64,000 nt of DNA, taken from NCBI RefSeq assembly GCF_021018895.1, contig NC_079378.1, positions 25,664,160 through 25,728,159 on the forward strand, read 5' to 3'. This stretch comes from Seriola aureovittata (lineage: Eukaryota > Chordata > Actinopteri > Carangiformes > Carangidae). Position 1 is the stretch's first letter. Every line of letters begins with the position of its first letter. The notes below the pieces were generated by a model, which searched no databases, had not been told where the DNA came from, and saw nothing but the letters and a program-made list of their open reading frames with translations. Of this stretch, positions 38,501 through 51,400 are shown in pieces. Position numbers and translations under genes: made by a program.

Positions 38501-39800
38501 GAGGTAGATCAGCACTTGAGACTTCTGAAGCCTTTCTGTCTTTTTGGCTTCACTTCACCAAAGGACTGTTATTTAAAGGCCTTTGTATTGGAGATTGTCC
38601 AATGTAATCTATCGTGTAATAATTGTACACCTACAATAAAAAATCTAATATTTCGATTTTTTTTTTTACCAAATATTGAATAAAATAATAAATAATAAAA
38701 CAAGTATAATAAATATTAAAATAATAATAAATAATAATAAAATATCAACTGATGCCATGGTACCATGGTAGCTAGCATTAACTAGCAAGGAACCCCTGGC
38801 TTCTATCTTCTGTAGGCTAGTTATGAAGGAAGACTTGTTTCAATAGTATTTGTTTGAACAGTCTGTGTGTACACGTGTAATCTGTAAATATAAAAGCTCT
38901 TCCACAATTACACATAATACATTTCATTCATCAATCATCAATCATTCAGTCCAACTGTGAGACAAATCTACCGCTATAGAAATCCCATAGTAATGCATAA
39001 AAAGTCATAAAAATGACATAGGGTAGTAAGGCATGAACATTCCCTACCAATGTGGAGGCTGAACGTCCGTTCTTGGCACAAACACAGAGTTGAGTTTTCA
39101 GTGTTTGACGTCTCGGTGTAATGCCTCCACTGGCCACCACCACTGCTTCAGTGCTGCTCTATCTCAGCTTTGTTTCACACAAAGTTGTTTCTGTATTATT
39201 ATCCCAGATCATATCTCCCTGTAGATGTTTATATCTCACCTTTGTCAGTCCTCCTGCATGTGAACCGTCATCAAAGACAAATGAAACCTCACAGAAAACA
39301 GTTCCAAAGCTCAGGGTTGCCGACCATTGCTGTGTTTTCTTTACTATTTGAAGCTTTGACATGGGTACATGTTTTATTTCTAGTTTTATCAGTGGAACTG
39401 ATAAGTACACGCTGTGACATCCCAGCAGAAAACATATCATTCTGCAGGGGGGGTTTGTACTTGACACTGGCAGCCGCATTCATTTGCTTCATGCTTCACT
39501 ATTACCTTTGAAGTTCCTTCACTGTGTGAGTACTTGGATTCTTAATGGCCTCTTTGTGTTGGGTTCTGCATAACAGTCAACAGGACCATGACCTTATTGA
39601 TGTATTTGTTCCTCTCCTCCTCCCTTATTCAAAACATAATATATGGCTCCTTATTGGCTCCTTTCTTGTACTGTAATCATGGCAGTGACATGATGGTAAG
39701 TTTCACAACATGACATCATTAAAGAAAACCTTTCGTTGAGTTCCAGCAACTAGATTTAAAAACTGAGACAAAGACAGAAATGTTTTTTTGGTTTATGAAA

Positions 39801-39808
<8 letters not shown>
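35587..39808. other. Non-coding stretch with low-complexity patches
   Basis: A C-rich tract (ACCCCCCCCACCCCACCCAC) lies at about 37387-37416. AATAAT/AATAAA-rich sequence lies at about 38675-38745. A perfect 14-bp palindrome CCATGGTACCATGG lies at 38755-38768. A run 'TTTCATTCATCAATCATCAATCATTCAG' at about 38921-38948 reads on the minus strand like a degenerate (TGAT) tail. No gene recognised; frames at 39159-39511 overlap on both strands and lack a signature. Confidence 0.45.

Positions 39809-39894
<86 letters not shown>
39809..39894. repeat. Compound (AT)n-(AG)n microsatellite
   Basis: An A-run leads into about 28 AT units with one interruption (ATATTTATAT near 39844), then (AG)n from about 39865 with one AAAG interruption. 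Length is likely polymorphic. Confidence 0.97.
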
Positions 39895-39896
<2 letters not shown>

Positions 39897-42800
39897 TTAT
39901 CTTCTTCTGCTCTTGAACATAAACGTGATTTTTTGATTTTAGTTTCTGCTTTCATTCTGCGTAAACTACCAGCTGAATAAACAATATTAACACAAAATCT
40001 TAAAGTTACAATACAAAGTTACCTGGGGGCATAACATTTCCAGTGATTGATTTATCTTTAGTTCTGCCTTGTTGGTTTTCTCAGACATCTTTGTCTCATT
40101 TCTATGACATGACATAGATCATTGGTAAGTGATTACTGTTTGCAAATGATAACAGCCTGTATGCAACATTCATAAGAGGCACGTTGGTCGAGGTTTGAAC
40201 ACTCACTCCTCCCTCAACAGGCAATTTCTGTCTGCCCTTCAGCAAACCTCTTCATACCAAAGCAAAGAAGTAGAAAAATATGATTGTTGCAAGAAGCAAG
40301 CAGGTGTTCTTTGCTTTTAAAAAACAAAAAGACTGAAATTAAAAAGGCTGCTGTTGTATTTAGAGTTATGCCTGTATCCGACTGATGGTGCGTGGATGAG
40401 GGTGTGACCTGGTGCAGGTAGACTTTGAACTCTCTGAATGGCTTTAGCTGCAGAGCGGTGATGAGTGCTGTTTGGCCAGGAAAAGCTGCTTATGGGCAAA
40501 TGCTCTGCTCTTGAAATCCTTCTTTTAAATTCCATCTGACTCAAATGAACCAGTATTGAATGACTCTTCATAGAGAGCTGGGTGACAGTATGATTGTTTC
40601 AGTTTAATCCTGTTCGACCTTAGTCAAAGTCTACTCTTGCTGAGGCATAAAGTAGATTTTATAATGTCACTGTTTATATCACCTGGGTGTTCCCAGCTTT
40701 ATAAATGTATCATCAACCTTAGCTCAAGATTATTTCAAATTATTGAATGAAAAGCTTTGCTATGTTTTACGTTGCTGTTTCACAACACCTCTCAATCAAA
40801 TCACAAAAACTCAGCCATGTAACAACATCCAGGCAAGGGTGATCCATCTACACACATTCATGCTCTTATATGTTTACTGTAGTCATTACAAAAAAAATGG
40901 TATTTTAGTTTTTAAATAAATGTGGCAGCAGGAAGAGGCATAAAAAACTAATAGCTACAACATACAGTAGATCTACAATAAATGCATTGACTAGACTGAG
41001 GCCATTCAGATTTTTCATGTGTAATAGCAATTGCAGTTTAATACTATAGCAAATATTCACTGAGCTATTTCAGAAATATAACAGAAGGCCAACTGGTGTA
41101 TCTGTTTACAGTGCAGCCACATAAACTCACAGTGTAGCTGTGTGAGGGTTGGCAATTCAAATCCAGGGTGGGAATGGTAGACTCAATAATAACTGCAATA
41201 AAGAAAGGTATTTACAGAATGTATATACTTTGAATGGCTATTGCAGAGAGAATGTCGAACAAAAATGTTATCAGAAAATGTGAGTGTGCAGCAACAAAGA
41301 GGTATTAAATACAACGAAGCTCCACCTATGATTTCCACTTCAATTTAAAACTTTGAGAATGAATAAATAAATAACAAGGTGCTGATTAAACATGCATCTC
41401 AAATCCCAAAGAATCCCATCAACACGGTCCGAAAACCAATAGAAAAAAAAATTCAATAAAGTGTTGGACAGTGGCATTTGGAGCTTACGGCTCAACATTG
41501 GGTGGCTGTGAAAGGTGCAGCCAGAAGCTGAGAAGTGAGTGGGGTGCAGCAAAAGGCAGGTGGAATAAAGTGACCTGGGGCGAGCGCAGAAGGGGGTGAT
41601 AATAAGTGACTGACTCAGAGTGATGGGCTTACCTGGCTATGAATATTTCAGACAGCAGTGAGGTGTGTTATTACAGCTCAGTGGGAGCACTCACAACATG
41701 GGGCAAGACATGTGCCATCACGAGATAGCACCGAGCACAAAGACACACACACACAAACAATGCAATTTTTTCCAGCATTCAGAAAGAGCGCATTTCAAAT
41801 TGCTCATCCATGTTGAATAGCTGAGTAGCAAAAATGTTTTCATCACCAAAACTAACAACAGCATCTTCTACTGACATGCTCCCTTGAATCGATACACAAA
41901 CTGATCAATAAGCAGGGAAAGGTTTACACACGATCGGAAGCACAGCTCTGCAAGTGCAGAGGGTAAAATAAATCCATGTGCAGCATTTTAACTTTAGTTG
42001 GAGCAGTCCCACATGCCAAGATGATGATTAAATAAATATTCTGTTTACATGGACTTGCTGCACAGGGGTCTGCTAACTAGTCCAGCAAAGCAGCTTCACT
42101 CAGCTAGCTAACAATCCAGTGCCTCTGGCCATTTTCATATATTCCCTCCATTATTTCACCAGCATCTGCCTCTGCCTCAGCCACCATCTCTTTCTACAAC
42201 ACAGCACTAGAGATGAGACTTCCATGGAGCACTATGCTGGGGGGATATGTGCTGGTTTACAGTGAAATACACTTTAAGTATATCCAGAAAGATGGAAGTA
42301 TTTACATCAAATGCCTCGAGCATTAATATTGTACAGCACAGAGGCATGGAGGGAACTTATAGGCAAACATGGTAACAGCTATACAGAATTTTGGGTTTCT
42401 CTGTATCATGGCTACAACATTAGAACCAGCTGCTTTACTACAACTCAAAGCAGCAAACTAAAAACTTAACTTACTCCAGTTAATGTGACCATTACAGTAT
42501 TTCAGACATTCAGAAAGAATTTTTCCTGATGGTGACTTCCAACACTTTCCAACATGGACACCTGAGACAACGACAAAGCCCCGAGCAGGGAGCAGCAGGT
42601 CTTATGCATTATACATTAGCCCTTAGTTATTCATCAGAAAGGACGCATATTAACCTGTGTGCAACCTAGAGTGCACCATTAATATTCAGCAGATAGCACT
42701 GTTTGAACAGGTCCAAAAATACACAGTATGACTCGGACGTGTGTCTGACTGGTAATTAAGACGTGTGGCCCTGCAGCAACACACATGGTCACAAAATAAA

Positions 42801-44488
42801 CCTTTTACATTCTTGCACTGAAAAGTTTGGAATATTATTAATTTCAGTGATTTACAGTCACAATGAAAAAGGGACAAACAGGAGTTCATATTAAATCACT
42901 AGTTGAAGTTGACTTGAGGTTTACTGAGTTAGTGTTGCAAAAAAAGAGAAGAAACCACAGGTGGGGTGGACAAGGTGCTAAATGAAAATGAATGCATGGC
43001 AAAGATTAACCAAAATTAAGGCAAGGCGCTATACTACTACTAGAGGATTATTTTCTGCATTAAAAGGCTTCTGAAATTTTAGGTTTGAATGAGGCATTAG
43101 TTAATTTAATCTGCACTAATTTGTATAAATTTCAAGAACATAAATCTGAAGATTTGATGAAGCCAAGTTCAACATTTCATTTCGTTGACGTATTAGAGTC
43201 AAGGATTTTTACAGAGAGGATTTTTTTTTTAATCTAAATATCGTCAACAGCCATTCAAAATCTTTTTCGCCATGTTTTTGGGAGTAAAGCGTGATAGAAA
43301 TCAGACTGAACAAAGTCCTCTGTAAAAACCTTCAGTATCTTGATAGGAATAAAAAATGGAAGGCTTGGTGTCGGCAATGTAAGTTGTAGGGAAGTGGAGA
43401 TTTCTGGCTCAGAGTGAGAAAAAAACTCATTTTGAGAAAAACAACCATTATATCTATACATTTTGATTTGAACCCACTGTTTACAGACACAATACCTGAT
43501 ACAAAGGAAATGACCATGTTTGGATGTGATAGCATTGTGCAGGATAGAGAGAGCTTTACAGTGATGTCTGTGATGACATGGTGCAGAAAACTGTTGCATT
43601 AGAGTGTTAACTTTATTCATAAATGTAGGTGAAATATACACATGCATGTAGACAAAGTTGTAAAATAAACACTTGTGTATTTGGTCGTTTCCTTTCCACT
43701 AGTCTGAAAACAGACATGTTGCATGAAGCAAAATAGCACAAAATTCATGTTTCATCTTAACCATCAATTTCCTCCAAAGAGACCATTTAATAGGAATTAA
43801 CATGCTTATCTCTTTAAGTATTATCCATATATAAGTGCTTTGGTTTGAATTTGGACACTGCGTCATCTTACTGGAGCTTGACAGCAGCCGAATAGAAGCA
43901 GCTGAGGGAAGAAGCAGACGGAGAGTGCTCCCAGTCAGTCCAGGGAACTTCTATGTCCATTTTAGTGTGTAATACATTTCTGCGGTCAGCTCATAACACA
44001 TCAATCGATGCTGGAGCAGTCATTTGTGTTTTCATAGATGTTACAGAAATATTTATGTGTCTCTGGAAAGTCTAAACTCAATATTTTACCCTGCGAATTT
44101 AATTATTTGCTGCATTTTAGGGAGAGCAAAATGATAGAGAGTGAGAATCCTGCCAGTTCAACCGAGCTGGAAAAAAGTTAATGAAGCTCACCTGTGTGGT
44201 AGAAATACAATTCTATGGCTGATTCAGTTAGCTTTTGAATTAAGATGATGAGCTTTCGATCATGCTGGCAGGTTCAGAGCTCAATGGTTTGAGACTGGGG
44301 AGAGATCCTCTGAGGAAGCCACCGCCTGTGCTAGCATGAATAGCTCCTGTAAAATAGCCAAGCAGGTGTACAATCAACCTGCGTGGAGTGTTCTCACAGA
44401 GCAAATTTTTACACCTGCCAGAAAGTAATTTTGGAGGAGCAGCAGGATGCCTTCCACTTTATACACAAATCACCCTGGCTTTGTGTTC

Positions 44489-44489
<1 letters not shown>
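39895..44489. other. Non-coding stretch, no gene recognised
   Basis: Unique sequence without splice-bounded coding frames. A 130-codon minus-strand frame at 43255-43647 was checked and lacks any family feature. No large repeat recognised. Confidence 0.5.
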
Positions 44490-44569
<80 letters not shown>

Positions 44570-44588
44570 TGTGTGTCTGTGTGTCTGT
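44490..44588. repeat. (GT)n microsatellite with GTCT variants at the 3' end
   Basis: About 78 bp of pure GT, then three GTGTGTCT-type units. This is among the longest GT arrays in the window. Poly Cys-Val frames over it are artefacts. Confidence 0.98.
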
Positions 44589-45269
44589 GACAGACCTTTT
44601 CTATCATGAACAAAGAATGCTGGAGGATCCCAGTTTAGCTTGAATCACATTGTATTTTTACATATAACAGAATCATATATCATCAAAGTAAATGATAATA
44701 TCATTAATTTCTTCTAAATCTGGTCAATGTGACCATTTGGCTGAATGATCAACAACAAGAACAGACTCCAGAAGCTAGAATATGTATGGTAACCATTCAG
44801 AAAATCACTGTAATGGATTTTATTGAGCAGAAGCATCTGCACTTATTTTGGAGTTTGGAGGAAAAGCTGGCTCCTGACCATCTGCATCAGTCTCAATCTT
44901 GTCATGTGCACAACCCTGAACCTGAACTTACAAGGGGTTAAAGTTAAAACATAGAAATTCAGCAGGAGGTCATCGCTCAGTCTGGTTCTTTTGTATGAAC
45001 GGAGAACACTGAGGGGAAGTGGGCGCAGACAGAATCAGCACAGATTAACAGGATTCAAAGTGAATATTGTGTGAACTAAATAAAAATATTTGGCTTTACA
45101 GCACTGACTTTTAAAGTTATTGCATGTACTGCTATAATTCACATAAATGATACACATCCATATCAAATACTAGTATACTTTATAAGGTAAGCAGTGAAGT
45201 CAAGCAGTACTCGAGTGATTTAGTTTTGTATTTCTATAAAGTTAACAAGGGACAACAAGACTAAAAGTC

Positions 45270-45440
45270 CTGCTACTGAGGCTGAGATAAATGTTAACAC
45301 ATCTTCATTTTGTGTATTAGCACGCTAATATGCTAAACATGAATTAGAGCTGAGGATGATGGGAATGTCCTTGTTCTTGCAGTTATTTGGTCATGAACTC
45401 ATGGATGAGAGGGAAAGTTGCGGAATATCAAAGTCATTCA
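45270..45440 (+). repeat. Dispersed fish repeat, copy 2 (fragment)
   Basis: Same ordered words as copy 1 at 22.5 kb: 'CATCTTCATTTTGTGTATTAGCACGCTAATATGCTAA' here against 'CATCTTCATTTAGGGTGTTAGCATGCTAACATATGCTAA' there. Next, 'GAGCTGAGGATGATGGGAATGTCCTTGTTCTTGCAGTTATTTG' against 'CAGCCGAGGCTGAAATGTCCTTACTCTCGCAGGTATTTG'. Same orientation. The copy decays after about 45410 and lacks the internal duplication of copy 1. Confidence 0.6.
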
Positions 45441-48400
45441 TCTAAAGCATCATGGATCATGAGCCAGACGTGTAGTCCTTACACCCTACAATTCCCATAA
45501 TGCACTCAACAGCTCATCAGGGGGTGCCAGCCCCCGAGATCATACGTGACTCATAGCCTCTAAAATCTGTTAACAGACAACAACTACAACTCAGTGATAT
45601 TACTAAATTTCATTTTAAGCTTTTATTATCCATTTATCTACTAATATATTACTATATACTATATTTTTATGAACCTATAGACTTTGGTGAACATATTTGA
45701 AGCACTTAAACAATTCATCCACATCAGTAAAGGTTTGTTTTCACAAGAGAATTGAAGAATTTCAAAAACTAGGCTTCACGTTTTCAGCATTTGGGCCAAA
45801 TGATCTGTTTGGGAATCATTATAGAAAGAGCTGAGATTGTTCTGGGTTAGGGTTAATTGAATTGAATTGTGATATAAAACACTTGGGTATGATGTTATGT
45901 GCAAGTGCCCGTTAAAAGATGAATTTAAGAAATAATGTAGAAATCAAGAAAATGCCCTCAGACCTTTAAACTGAGTGGTCCTCACAATGACAAGCAACCT
46001 GATGTTCATGTGTAAAATTGGTGGAGTTGCCCTTTAAACAACGGAGCAGTAATAGTGGCGGTGAAGATGAAAATAAGTAATGAATCATGACAATAGTGCG
46101 GATCATTTGTAGGTAATGATATCAGTGTGTACATCCATGTGTCACACTGACATCTTCAGGTTTGGCAGATTTTCTCTGTCAGAGCCTCTCTGATTTTGGT
46201 TGCCCTGGGCAACTAAAATGTCAATCTTTGCAAGTAGCTTATGTCAACAAAAAATAGGAAAGGTTGGTTTAATATTAAAGGAATTTGACCTATTAAATGA
46301 TAGAGTAATTAGCTATGTGTGTATCTACTGAGCCTAATACAGACTGAAACTGGACAAAGTTTATTTAATCAGACAGTTGCCTCTGTCATGTGAGCGCTGC
46401 TGATTCCTGTTGCTACACAGAAGAAACAAACCATGGAGGTGCATTTGTGAAAACACAACATTTCAGATGGCAAAGCTTCCCTTTGTGATTTGTCTAAACA
46501 ACAGCTGATAAATGATGAATGGCCTCAATTAAAATGATTAACACACAGACACAGAATATCTTCAGACTTGAAATGGAATGAGGTGTCATTGTGTGAGCAC
46601 CACCTCAGCATTAAGAGCAGCATGTGTTGAATGACTGGGTCCTTCCCTTCACTGTTGCCAAGGGAGCTGCAGTGGACATACATGAATAATCTGGAGGAGC
46701 TGTGAGCAGGACTATATCCTCCAGCAGTGCCACCAGCTCTGGGCAAAGTTGGAGGTGAGGCTAATGCAACTGAAATGTACTTGAGCAGTGGAGCAAAAGA
46801 AGCAGCAGCAGCTCCATCATTAAATTAAAGGGAGCAAGCTTCAGCTTTAACACCTTGACTTGCTGTTTTCTTATTTCTTTCGCTTTCATTTCTCAGCCAG
46901 AATCATGTGATAAACATCTTCTAGTATAAATGTTTGTCACAATTTGAAATTCATCCTAGAAGTACTGGAATTTTTTCTGTTCACTTGCAGGAGTCAGGTT
47001 TCAAATAGCTCACAACAATGACAATGTAATTCTACCTTTAGATTCTCTTTGATTAGTGGGTGAGACATTACGCATGTTTCCAGTCCCTGCCATTGCTTCA
47101 TAAGATTTGAAGAGGTTAAAGGAAATGGTCCAATCTGCGAAATACTTGGAGCATTTGAGGTGAACTATTTATTTTGAGCCGAAAAAAGAAAAAAAAAACA
47201 TTGCAGTCGCAAACTTGCTGATCCCCGGGGGGAGAGTTGAATGACCTGCCAAATCTAATTTCTCAGTGTGTGTATTTACCAGAGTAGCTATAGCAGGGGA
47301 AAATGTATTGTGTCAGCGCCTGGCAGTTCTCTCTGTTATGGAGGTTCAGTGACCCATTACTTAGTGGTGTGGTATGCACTGTAGTGCATAGCAGTGAAAG
47401 TGAGAATCATAACATTAATTGATGGCATATTGAGAAATTAGATGTTTTGGTATGGTACAGGTCGGCTGATTGGCCACACTGAAAGGTCACGCTGTAGAAG
47501 GAGATGGACCTGAACGTTCCCATCACTCCCCATTCATAAAAGAGATTTTAAACCCAGAAATGAATATATGAATTCATAGTGTCTTTTCAAAGAATGTGTT
47601 GCTAACTTTGATTATCAGCTTTCAGATACTAATATTAATACTAATCAATGTCAACAATCTCTTGACAGAATTGAAGGTTCACAAAAATTTAAAAAGATAT
47701 AATGAAACATACTATAGGTCTGTTTCAATGCTTAAATTATGTTGCATTGTCCTTTAAAATGACTACACGTATAGGGTTAGAGTTCATCTCTTTATCTTGG
47801 GAATGCTGGGGTGCATGTATTCTGTATTTCACTGCACAGCAGCATTAAGGGGGATGGATCCCTGGTCTGAGTGTGCCTCAGTGCAAAGGCTGCTGGAACA
47901 AAGCTAGGAGAATCTGATTTCCATCCCACAGACAATGAGGCCCATCACTCAGCGACTGCCATGTAGTACCATGGATCATATTTACACCTGGACAGCAAAT
48001 CGGGACTCCAGGGACGAGCAGCGATGCACAGGAAGCGGAGGTCACTTGACCAAACACAACCCATACAGGCCTGTGGGAAGAGAGCAGTGGTTATACATCA
48101 CGCAGGACGCCATCCATCACCCAGACCGCTCGATTTGAGGCAGCCACTTTGAGATTTGCAGCAGCCACCGGCCCTTGAGGGACCACCTGGTGACAGAGCC
48201 TCCTATATATACACTTCACACCTCTAACAAGCTACACACAGGTCAGAAATGTCAGGAGATAAACTTGCATCACACACATTTCATTGAGATGGTTCTTGAT
48301 ATTAATCAATTAGAATGGCCAGGCAAAGGCAAGATGGTGTCACGTAACCTTGAAACTTTGCCATTAAATTAACACACAAAAAAGGGGGTATTTATTTTCC

Positions 48401-51400
48401 TCTGGTTCGCATGGAAAGATATTGGTGTTTTTGGTTGAGAGACAACCATGTCTAAATAGTGACTGTAGCAATGAGCCAGTGGTGCCGTATGCAGCCTGAG
48501 CCCAGCACAGCAAATCGTCTTTTTATGGAGCCATCAGGAAGAATCTGCCAGTGGTTACAGAAGTGTAGCCTAGTTCTGCAGTAACTGGAGTATTTTTGGA
48601 TGAATGGAAATGAATCCATGAGTGACAGCAATTTCTGATGTTCCCAAAAAACATTATGCTGAAATCCAGAAGACATCCTCCTACATACTGACATCAGTCA
48701 ATCATTTTTAATTTCTAATGATATTTCGGCAGCTTCCACTCGTGGCAGTAATATTACTGTTGCTGTTTCTCTTAACTCTAAATGTATTTTTCTGTCTGAA
48801 GATTTAGTGTAGATGTTACGCAATGTAAAATCCTCCCAACTGTCTCATCAGTTAATTTGGTAATATGAAATAAGCTATTATGAGGAACTCAAAACAGAAT
48901 GTGAACCTGGAGTTACTCATCACAGTATGGGTCATAAGTATGAAAGTTAACCAGAAGCAAAATCCTTTCACTGCACGAAGGAATTAATATAAGAAAGTAA
49001 TATTGACAATCCAGCAACAAACACAGAACTATAACTGTTTTAAAAGTTAGGTGGTGTCACTATTCTGTGTAAACTCTTCAAATAAATAGTTCAAATTAGT
49101 CTTAGCATCACCTACTGCTGATGTTATTCACTTAAAGGATCCGCTACCTGTAGTAGAAGAAGACGCACTAACCAGGTCCCCATGCTGAACTGCTATACAT
49201 TTATAAATAGTTATTCATATAAGTTCTAATTTTGAAACAGGTTATTTATTTTTAGAGACATATCTGATCACAGAGCACTGTGGAGGGAGGTCTGGCTGTG
49301 TGAAGCTGCTGAGTAGATAAATGGTGCTGGTGCTTTTCACTTGTGCATATGTCAAATGAATGTTTGTCACTGATGTAATGATGACAGGATGAGAAAATGG
49401 AGAGCAGCAATCAAATGTGTTTTAGCTGTGTCTTGAGAATGTCATAGTGATGCAGGCCCACGACGTGGTTCCGCCTTTCCAACAAATACCCTGTACTTTC
49501 ACCTCCACCACTTATTTATCTGTACATCCTGGCATTGCTTAAATTTAATAAGCCCTTTTAGACATTTCTGAACCTCAAAGAAGTACTGAAGCTGTATTTT
49601 TCTACATGTCCACAGTCTCTTATTTTCTTGAGAAAGGCTACAGGCAATTTCCTTTTAGCTCTGAGTTATAGAAACAGCAGTAAGTGCTGCTTTACAAGCA
49701 ACACTGTAAAACAGTTCTAAGCGGTAAAGTATTTGCTATTTTCTTTAGAGGGGGTTGGGGGGCAATGGAGGCACCCCCCTGCTCCCACACCACCAGCCAA
49801 CACACAAACACACATGTACCCGAAACCATAGCTGTGACATTTGTAATTCCACAGTTCCATCCAATCCAGTTTTCTTCTGCTTTCTATTACAACTGTCATT
49901 TTATAACTTTGTATTAAAGTAAATTTCATACAGCAGACTGACTTTATTCAGGCAGCGTTCTCACAATACACTACAAGCAGGTCTTTTAACGTTACATGAC
50001 CCCTTGGAATTTTTGTACCTAAATTCCTTGAAGGATACACAATGAAGAATGTGCAAAACAGAAAAGAAAACATTACCGCCTCATACAGTTAATATTAGTT
50101 CAACCTCATCTCAGAAAAAAAATGAAAATGAGTCTGAATTATTTGCCCCTGAAATAACCAGCATGGACAGAGGAACCTATTTGTGTTGTCTGTGAAAACC
50201 GGACCAGAGTCCAGTCTTAACTAGCACTACCATCGTTTAGCTGCTGGACTCCTTATTGGCTCGTAGTCGTGTGTTTGTTGTTTGTTTTCACGTGCTCTTG
50301 CCTGGAGGTTCTTTGCCAAGACGTGGTTTTTCTGAAGCCAAGACTTCACATAATGTCTGAGGGAACAGAGGAGCACAGACGCTACTGAAGGATCATAGAA
50401 ATATTAAAGGAATATTATAGGAAAACTACAGGCGGCAGTGTGTCTCTACCGTCCTCTTGTCACTTTGAGAATGAGGCTTCAATACAGTATAGAATTGAGC
50501 ATTTATAGTATATAGTTTAAAGGATATTATAGACCCAACACAAGACTGACAGAAGGGCAGGATTGAGAGAAAAAGACAATTAGAAATCCATCTGCTGCTT
50601 CAGAACCACAGACGGCAGGGACCCCCTTCATTCCCCTGCAAATCACCTACTGGTTCTAAGGTTGTGTCACAACATTAAACTGGTAACTGGTTTCAATGTT
50701 GTGACTGATTATAGGAGGCTTTTAATTATTTCTAATCATCCAATAATTTCTTATGTTGAAGATTTATAGTCACATCTTTCACGTCTTTAGGAAACCAGAG
50801 CCTCTTCCTGCAGGTGAGGCATGAACAGGAGGAAAGAGCTTAGCTCTCATTGAAATGCTGTAATGTTTAGCCAGGGAAACAGCAGATAGCAGGAGACGAC
50901 AGCTTTAAATTAGATGTCTCTGTATGTTTGGCCTCGCAGGAAGAAGTGAATAAAAATGCATGTGCCCTTGTATTGTATGAGGCCTGTTGCAGGTGGACAG
51001 GCAGTGTGGATTAATTTGTGAAGGTTCTGTGCACGTAGAGTACAGTGTAGCTCAGGCAGCAGTGGGGTAAAGAGAAAAGAGCAGAGAAAACACAGAAGCA
51101 CTTCTGAATGCATGCCCTTCAATGAGCACTGCCAAAGATGAAGGTGAGGAAATGATACATAAATGGATTCACCTGAACTTCCAGTGATGCAGCCCATTTT
51201 TATACTTGCAAAGGTCTCTGGAAGAAAATAGGCCTTCCATGCTGATATAACATTTCTTAACAGCATCACCTCCATTACTGATACTGAATAATTCAGTGCC
51301 TATTAGTCTAACATTTGCTTGGACATAAAGTCTCCTAGCAACATTGCCAGACTTTGAGATCAGGTAGGTCCCATGTCACAAGGATATTTCCATATACAGT

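Noticed and set aside
41140..41175. B-box-like 'GGCAATTCAAATCC' as a second SINE or tRNA
   Set aside because: No matching A box at the right distance, no tail and no flanking duplication.
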